Below, one piece after another: positions 6,362-10,426 of a stretch of DNA of 10,426 nt. The stretch comes from an uncultured Lachnospiraceae bacterium (GTDB taxonomy: Bacteria; Bacillota_A; Clostridia; Lachnospirales; Lachnospiraceae), in the NCBI GenBank assembly GCA_910587495.1, contig CAJUMT010000122.1, forward strand, positions 1-10,426, given 5' to 3'. The notes under the pieces are model-generated. The model was not told the origin of the DNA and ran no database searches. It saw nothing but the letters and a program-made list of their open reading frames with translations. The position numbers were made by a program, and so were the translations under genes. Position 1 is the stretch's first letter; each line of letters starts with the position of its first letter.

Positions 6362-7314
6362 CTTATATCCTCGTCTTCCTGAGATTCTGACAAATTGTAA
6401 GTGGCTTTAATGACATACTGCGGTTCTTTATTCATCCCGAGGAACATCCTGCCCAAATACTCTCCGATCATTCCCAGAAACATAAAAGTAAGACCAAAGA
6501 AAAACGAGATTGCGCACATTAAAGAAGGCCACCCCATGGACAGCGTCGGATCGACAAATTTACGGATCAATATTGCAAACGCCGCCAAAATTCCCACGCC
6601 CGCAAAGAAAAATCCGGTAATGGAAGCTACTCTTAATGGTATTACGGAAAATCCGATGACGCTGGACCAGAGACGAATCAACTGTTTTATCGTATAGCCA
6701 GACTCGCCCTCTTCGCGTTCAAAATGCCGAATAGGAACACTGATAATATTTTGGGTACAACGCATAAAAAGCCCCAGCAAATAAGTATAAGACCCTTCAT
6801 ACTGGACCGCATGATCCCTGACAAATTTTCTTACGAGAAAATAGCTGGAAGTACGCACGTCTTTTGGTTTTTTGATCATCAAATTCACTGTAAGATCATT
6901 AAAGCGGCTTCCCAAATTCCGAAACCAACTATGCTTTTTATCCGGATAATAGCCGTATACCAGGTCATATCCTTGTTCCAGCGCCTCAAAAAGCTTCCCC
7001 AACTGGGAAGGATGGGTCTGCCCGTCATCGTCCATACCAATGATCACATCCCCTTTTGCATGGCGAAGCGCCGCCATCAAAGCGTTATGCTGACCGGAAT
7101 TCATGGCAAGATCAATCACTTTTACATCTTGATATTTTTTCGCCATCTCTCTGAGTTTCGCGATGGTTTTTCCTCCATCCGGAGAACAGTCATTGACCAG
7201 AATAAATTCCACATTTTCCTTTTTAAGCCGCACCATCTCTTCTCTGGTCGTATCCACCACATGTTCGATCGTCGCTGAAGATCTGTAGCATGGAATGATC
7301 ACTGAATATAACAT
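6358..7314 (-). CDS. ArnC/GtrB-like polyprenyl-phosphate glycosyltransferase (GT2)
   Basis: A 318-residue family-2 glycosyltransferase. The N-terminal GT-A domain shows YSVIIPCYRS (3-12), ILVNDCSPDGG (38-48), NSGQHNALMAAL (72-83) and the metal/nucleotide motif MDDDGQTHP (94-102). Next comes HFEREEGESGYTIKQLIRLW (197-216), which corresponds to the ERxxGxSxY stretch of ArnC, GtrB and DPM-type enzymes. Two membrane helices follow (about 226-252 and 262-286), then GEYLGRMF (284-291). These enzymes transfer a sugar from a nucleotide donor to undecaprenyl phosphate on the inner membrane face. Overall layout resembles ArnC more than polymer-extending GT2 enzymes. The donor is probably the product of the upstream aminotransferase, but specificity cannot be read from sequence. 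GAGG stands 5 bases before the ATG; the gap to the ATP-grasp gene is 25 bases. Confidence 0.85.
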   Translation of the reverse strand: MLYSVIIPCYRSSATIEHVVDTTREEMVRLKKENVEFILVNDCSPDGGKTIAKLREMAKKYQDVKVIDLAMNSGQHNALMAALRHAKGDVIIGMDDDGQTHPSQLGKLFEALEQGYDLVYGYYPDKKHSWFRNLGSRFNDLTVNLMIKKPKDVRTSSYFLVRKFVRDHAVQYEGSYTYLLGLFMRCTQNIISVPIRHFEREEGESGYTIKQLIRLWSSVIGFSVIPLRVASITGFFFAGVGILAAFAILIRKFVDPTLSMGWPSLMCAISFFFGLTFMFLGMIGEYLGRMFLGMNKEPQYVIKATYNLSESQEDEDIR

Positions 7315-7339
7315 TTAATCCTCTTTTCTTCCGTCCGCT

Positions 7340-8455
7340 TTAGGGAAGGTCATGTTCGGAATGTATGATATAATAACCAAGCCTTGTGGAACTGTCCAAT
7401 ATATGTCCTAAATTAGACAGATTTAGTTCACTGATTCGATAGACTTGATCCGGATATTTTGCCTTATAAGCCATCATCCGATCTACATCTTCCATGGAGA
7501 ATAAAAATCTGACTTCTGCATTTCTTGGTCCGTGTTTTGGTACGATGACCGGCTCTTTTCCGCATGCAGTATCAATGACCATCTCCATATAATCATATCC
7601 GGTAGACAAAGGTACAAGATCCGAACCGATACAGTCTCCTCCCATACGCGAACCGATTTCTATAATACGCACTCTCCCGTCAGGCGTAATCTTAAATTCT
7701 CCATGAGAAGCGCCGTCCGTAATCTGAAGCGCGTCAAGACCTTTTCTCATCACATAATGTATTTTATATAACAGATCCTCCGGGAAACTGCAAGGCTGTC
7801 TGTGTCCGCATTCTATAAAATGCGGGGACCCTGTAGTAAACTTCTTTGTAATCGCCAGATTTGTATGTTTCCCTTTATAAGAAATGGATTCATAGCTGTA
7901 TTCTTCACCTTCAATGTACTCTTCCACAATTGCCTGACGTTCAAAAGACTGATTCACTGCGTTTTTTATCGCTTCTTTTAAATCGGAAAAATTCGTCACT
8001 TTTGTAATAGCCCTGCTTCCTGAACGATCCGTGGGCTTTACGATCAAAGGAAGTTTTAATCCGAATAAATAAGCTTCAATTCGGTCTACCCGATAGAATT
8101 TAGGCGTCGCAATCCCTGCTTCGGAAAATGCTTCCCGCATGGCATATTTATTAGTTGACAAGTGGATACACGCAGAGCTGTTTCCGGGTAAATGCAGTCC
8201 TTCCGCTACTTTACTCACTGTAATATTGGCCAGGTCGGAAGCGATGGAAGCCACCGCGTCCGGCTGTATCTCTCTGCATTTTTCCAAAATTTCATCTATC
8301 TTTCTAATGTCAATCGGATAAAAATAATCTGCCGTCTTTTCTCCTATTGAACCATCCTGCCACGCAAAAACATGCGTTTCAAATCCCATCTCCTTCGCCT
8401 TTAGAATCAACTGGTTTTGAAAATCATTGGCTCCGATAATGACGATCTTTTTCAT
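7340..8455 (-). CDS. ATP-grasp ligase/carboxylate-amine ligase-like protein
   Basis: A 371-residue ATP-grasp enzyme of the PurK/PurT/biotin-carboxylase-like class. The N-terminal pre-ATP-grasp Rossmann-like part begins KKIVIIGAND (2-11). The ATP-binding part shows NKYAMREAF (102-110), LIVKPTDRSGSRAI (137-150, K140), VEEYIEGEEYS (177-187), HGEFKI (251-256) and EIGSRMGGD (266-274). The last motif keeps the metal-binding glutamate and the RxGG arginine, but has Gly-Ser where many relatives carry an asparagine. The superfamily activates a carboxylate as acyl phosphate and joins it to an amine. Set between a Fuc4N-type aminotransferase and a lipid-loading transferase, it could acylate the 4-amino group with formate or an amino acid; that is inference. 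GAGGG lies 5 bases before the ATG. Confidence 0.8.
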   Translation of the reverse strand: MKKIVIIGANDFQNQLILKAKEMGFETHVFAWQDGSIGEKTADYFYPIDIRKIDEILEKCREIQPDAVASIASDLANITVSKVAEGLHLPGNSSACIHLSTNKYAMREAFSEAGIATPKFYRVDRIEAYLFGLKLPLIVKPTDRSGSRAITKVTNFSDLKEAIKNAVNQSFERQAIVEEYIEGEEYSYESISYKGKHTNLAITKKFTTGSPHFIECGHRQPCSFPEDLLYKIHYVMRKGLDALQITDGASHGEFKITPDGRVRIIEIGSRMGGDCIGSDLVPLSTGYDYMEMVIDTACGKEPVIVPKHGPRNAEVRFLFSMEDVDRMMAYKAKYPDQVYRISELNLSNLGHILDSSTRLGYYIIHSEHDLP

Positions 8456-8473
8456 ATTGTCCCTCTTATCTAT

Positions 8474-9604
8474 CTAACGGTAAAACTCTGTTACTTTATC
8501 TGCAATATAATACACCTGTTCTTCTTTCAGTCCATAAAACATCGGTAGTCTTGCAAGGCGTTCACTTTCTTTTGTCGTATAGATATCCTCTCCATGAAAT
8601 CTGCCAAACCGGATACCCGCCGGCGCACTGTGAAGAGGAATATAATGGAACACTGACTGTATATCATGTTCTTTTAAGAAACTGATAAGCGCAGTCCGCT
8701 CATTTATATCTTTGGCTTTTATATAAAACATATGGGCATTGTGGGTGCAGTGATCCGGTATAGTGGGAAGCTCTATTTTTCCCTTTTCTTTTAACGGCAG
8801 CAATAATTTATAATATAGATTCCAGTTTTTCATCCGGTCATCAAATATTTTGTCTGCCATCTCTAACTGAGCTAAAAGATAAGCGGCATTTATATCCCCC
8901 GGAAGATAAGATGATCCCGCATCCATCCAGGTATATTTATCTATCTGTCCCCGGAAGAACTTAGCGCGGTTCGTCCCTTTTTCCCGAATAATCTCCGCTC
9001 TTTCCACATTTTCAGGATCACGAATCAGGAGCGCCCCTCCTTCTCCCATACTGAAATTTTTCGTCTCATGAAACGAATAACAGCCGAAATCTCCTATTGT
9101 ACCTAACATCTTTCCTTTATAAGTACTCATAATTCCCTGCGCAGCGTCTTCGATCACTTTCAGATTATATTTTCCAGCCAATTCTATGATCTGATCCATT
9201 TCACAGGATATACCTGCATAGTGTACCGGTACGATTGCCTTCGTCTTTTCTGTAATGGCAGCCTCAATCTTTGTTTCGTCGATATTCATCGTGTCCGGAC
9301 GAATATCCACAAATACAGGAACACCTCCTCTTAATACAAAAGCATCCGCAGTAGATACAAACGTATAGGAAGGCATAATTACCTCATCTCCTTCTTTGAT
9401 ATCCGAAAGAAGAGCTGCAAGTTCCGTTGCATGCGTACAGGAAGTAGTCAGAAGCGCTTTGTGTATCCCTGTCATCTTTTCAAGCCATTCATTACAGCGA
9501 TGGGTGAAAGGGCCGTCACCGCAGATCTTGTGATTGACAGCTACAGCTTCTTCTACATACTTCATCTCCACACCAAGGTACGGCGGTACATTAAAATCAA
9601 TCAT
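8474..9604 (-). CDS. rffA: dTDP-4-amino-4,6-dideoxygalactose transaminase (WecE/RffA)
   Basis: A 376-residue DegT/DnrJ/EryC1 aminotransferase that follows E. coli WecE nearly end to end. Shared stretches include FNVPPYLG, ICGDGPFTHRCNEWLE, GDEVIMPSYTFVSTADAFVL, PDTMNIDETKIEAAIT, VPVHYAGISCEMD, AHMFYIK, VFHYIPLHSAPAG and YTTKESERLARLP. The PLP lysine is K182 in SFHETKNF; D153 in EDAAQG should contact the pyridine nitrogen. WecE transfers an amino group from glutamate to dTDP-4-keto-6-deoxyglucose, giving dTDP-Fuc4N, used in enterobacterial common antigen. A longer frame from a TTG at 9650-9652 exists; the ATG at 9602-9604 is preferred because GAGAGG lies 7 bases upstream and the start then matches the family's MI-FN-PP. 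No acetyltransferase (WecD) or dTDP-glucose dehydratase is in the window. Confidence 0.92.
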   Translation of the reverse strand: MIDFNVPPYLGVEMKYVEEAVAVNHKICGDGPFTHRCNEWLEKMTGIHKALLTTSCTHATELAALLSDIKEGDEVIMPSYTFVSTADAFVLRGGVPVFVDIRPDTMNIDETKIEAAITEKTKAIVPVHYAGISCEMDQIIELAGKYNLKVIEDAAQGIMSTYKGKMLGTIGDFGCYSFHETKNFSMGEGGALLIRDPENVERAEIIREKGTNRAKFFRGQIDKYTWMDAGSSYLPGDINAAYLLAQLEMADKIFDDRMKNWNLYYKLLLPLKEKGKIELPTIPDHCTHNAHMFYIKAKDINERTALISFLKEHDIQSVFHYIPLHSAPAGIRFGRFHGEDIYTTKESERLARLPMFYGLKEEQVYYIADKVTEFYR

Positions 9605-9611
9605 ATCTGAT

Positions 9612-9617
9612 CCTCTC
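9612..9617 (-). promoter_or_regulatory. Ribosome binding site deciding the rffA start
   Basis: GAGAGG on the minus strand, 7 bases before the ATG at 9602-9604. The alternative TTG at 9650-9652 lies inside the end of the upstream kinase-like gene and would add 16 residues not seen in the family. Confidence 0.7.
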
Positions 9618-9638
9618 TTTATATTATGCAATTTATTT

Positions 9639-10250
9639 TCAAATACTTTCAAAAACAGAGCGGATAATCTTCACACAACCTTCAATTCCCAAAAGTCCGC
9701 TGTTCAGGCATAGATCATAATTAGAAGCCATACCCCATTCCTGGTCTGTATAATATTTATAATGATTATAACGGGCTTTATCATTTTTCTTCAATATGGC
9801 AGGCGCGTCTTTTTCCGTCATATTGTAATATTTCACCGCACGTTCCAGTTTACTTTTTTCATCCGCTGTAATAAAAACATGCAGGCAGTCGCCGCGGTCT
9901 CTTAATATATAATCTGCGCCCCTTCCGACAATAACACACGATTCTTTCTCAGCAATCTCTTTGATGACCCGGTTCTGTACAAAATACAGTTCATCCTGAA
10001 GGGACATGCCGTTTCCGGAAAAAACATTATTTGCATAAGTCAGGCTGCTGGCAATATTAAAAAGCAGGCTTCCCGTAATCTTTTCTCCTTTTTCCTCCAC
10101 ATAATCAAGAGCAAAACCGCTTTCCTTTGCCACCATATCCATCAGTTTTTCATCATAACAGGTAATCCCCAGTTCTTTTGCCAATGTTTCTCCTATATAT
10201 CTTCCGCCGCTTCCATTCTGTCTGCTGATTGTTATAATCCTTCTTTTCAT
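9639..10250 (-). CDS. Cytidylate-kinase-like P-loop protein of unknown substrate
   Basis: A 203-residue protein of the 'cytidylate kinase-like' (AAK6-type) family common in Clostridia. It starts with ITISRQNGSGGRYIGETLAK: a P-loop-like GSGG loop followed by a helix, in which the usual GKS/T is replaced by GGRYIG. IVGRGADYIL (about 107-116) and a basic lid-like segment KKNDKARYNHYKYYTDQ match the family. True CMP kinase (Cmk) differs in motif and context, so the call is to the family and not to CMP phosphorylation. The substrate is unknown. It is the first gene of the minus-strand run, with AAGGAGGG 6 bases before the ATG and a sigma-A promoter just upstream. The next gene starts 34 bases after its stop. 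It may act in the envelope-sugar pathway or only share the promoter. Confidence 0.8.
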   Translation of the reverse strand: MKRRIITISRQNGSGGRYIGETLAKELGITCYDEKLMDMVAKESGFALDYVEEKGEKITGSLLFNIASSLTYANNVFSGNGMSLQDELYFVQNRVIKEIAEKESCVIVGRGADYILRDRGDCLHVFITADEKSKLERAVKYYNMTEKDAPAILKKNDKARYNHYKYYTDQEWGMASNYDLCLNSGLLGIEGCVKIIRSVFESI

Positions 10251-10256
10251 ATAAGT

Positions 10257-10264
10257 CCCTCCTT
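10257..10264 (-). promoter_or_regulatory. Strong ribosome binding site of the first gene in the run
   Basis: AAGGAGGG on the minus strand, 6 bases before the ATG at 10248-10250. It is one of the two strongest Shine-Dalgarno matches in the window. Confidence 0.7.
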
Positions 10265-10284
10265 CATAAAAAGATATACATATT

Positions 10285-10313
10285 ATTTTACCTCATTTTC
10301 ACCGGTTTGTCAT
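10285..10313 (-). promoter_or_regulatory. Sigma-A promoter of the minus-strand operon
   Basis: On the minus strand, ATGACA (10308-10313) and TAAAAT (10285-10290) are separated by 17 bases; each matches five of six consensus bases. The expected transcription start, near 10278, would leave a leader of about 28 bases carrying the strong ribosome site. It lies between the tRNA terminator and the first gene, exactly where the operon promoter is expected. No operator-like repeat or riboswitch was noticed in the short leader. Confidence 0.65.
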
Positions 10314-10330
10314 CTTGTAAAAAATATGAT

Positions 10331-10363
10331 AATAAGAAAAAGACTCCAGCATGTGCTGAAGTC
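10331..10363 (-). terminator. Rho-independent terminator after tRNA-Lys
   Basis: On the minus strand, GACTTCAGC-ACAT-GCTGGAGTC forms a 9-bp stem with one T-G wobble and a 4-base loop, followed by TTTTTCTTATT. It starts 8 bases after the tRNA 3' end, so it ends tRNA transcription and insulates the downstream operon promoter. Confidence 0.8.
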
Positions 10364-10371
10364 AATTGACC

Positions 10372-10426
10372 TGAGGCATCGGGGATTCGAACCCCGGACA
10401 ACTTGATTAAAAGTCAAGTGCTCTAC
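10372..10426 (-). tRNA. tRNA-Lys (anticodon TTT), 5' end cut by the window edge
   Basis: On the minus strand the visible part starts in the D-arm (GTAGAGC). The anticodon stem CTTGA/TCAAG encloses loop CTTTTAA, with anticodon TTT at 10411-10409, so it reads lysine codons AAA/AAG. The T-arm CGGGG-TTCGAAT-CCCCG is perfect. The 3' acceptor strand ATGCCTC is followed by discriminator A and then GGT, so CCA is not encoded and must be added after transcription. The 5' acceptor strand lies beyond the window. Confidence 0.95.

Noticed and set aside
6401..7278. Long plus-strand frames of 98 and 184 codons opposite the glycosyltransferase
   Set aside because: The minus-strand frame has clear GT2 motifs and good coupling to its neighbours; the plus frames have no recognisable motif or ribosome site.
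9602..9652. Longer N-terminus of the aminotransferase from a TTG codon
   Set aside because: The ATG at 9602-9604 has a good ribosome site and matches the WecE family start.
10372..10426. tRNA-Lys as an integration (att) site of a mobile island carrying the sugar genes
   Set aside because: No duplicate of the tRNA 3' end, integrase gene or other island border is visible in the window; a tRNA beside an operon is ordinary.
1..10426. CRISPR array, insertion sequence ends, riboswitch or replication origin
   Set aside because: No spaced repeats, transposase with terminal inverted repeats, structured leader or DnaA-box cluster was found; the leader before the first gene is only about 28 bases.

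Overview
The window looks like a chromosomal segment of a low-GC, Gram-positive anaerobe of the class Clostridia, most likely the family Lachnospiraceae. This rests on protein style, strong AGGAGG-type ribosome sites, an Rpn/transposase-like nuclease remnant, a Firmicutes-type decarboxylase-holB-ricT-rsmI-trmN6 neighbourhood and a tRNA without an encoded CCA. The species assignment is inference; no database search was possible.

Layout, left to right. Positions 1-448 (+) hold the 3' part of an Rpn-family (PD-(D/E)XK nuclease/putative transposase) gene. Its frame is broken at a short GAAAT tandem repeat, and it contains an internal start with a consensus Shine-Dalgarno. Positions 505-750 (-) hold a decayed small gene ending in a SEC-C-like zinc motif, translationally coupled to trmN6 and interrupted by one in-frame stop. 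From 731 to 10250 there is an unbroken run of eleven minus-strand genes with tiny gaps or overlaps. In transcription order (right to left) these are: a cytidylate-kinase-like P-loop protein, a WecE/RffA-type sugar aminotransferase, an ATP-grasp ligase, an ArnC/GtrB-like membrane glycosyltransferase, two SMR-type four-helix membrane proteins, an Orn/Lys/Arg decarboxylase-family protein (YaaO-like), DNA polymerase III delta' (holB), ricT, rsmI and trmN6. A good sigma-A promoter lies in front of the run. Further upstream are a Rho-independent terminator and the 3' part of a tRNA-Lys(TTT).

Functional reading. The left half of the run is a conserved Firmicutes housekeeping block for replication, RNA maturation and rRNA/tRNA methylation. 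The right half resembles a compact lipid-carrier sugar pathway. A WecE-type enzyme would make dTDP-4-amino-4,6-dideoxygalactose (Fuc4N). An ATP-grasp enzyme could acylate or otherwise modify it. An ArnC-like transferase would load the sugar onto undecaprenyl phosphate, and an ArnE/ArnF-like SMR pair would flip it across the membrane. This is a Wec-type sugar donor combined with Arn-type lipid loading and flipping, in an apparent Gram-positive. The final transferase and the acceptor polymer are not in the window. The decarboxylase starts 2 bases after the second SMR stop with no visible ribosome site, so the envelope module and the housekeeping block appear to be co-transcribed.
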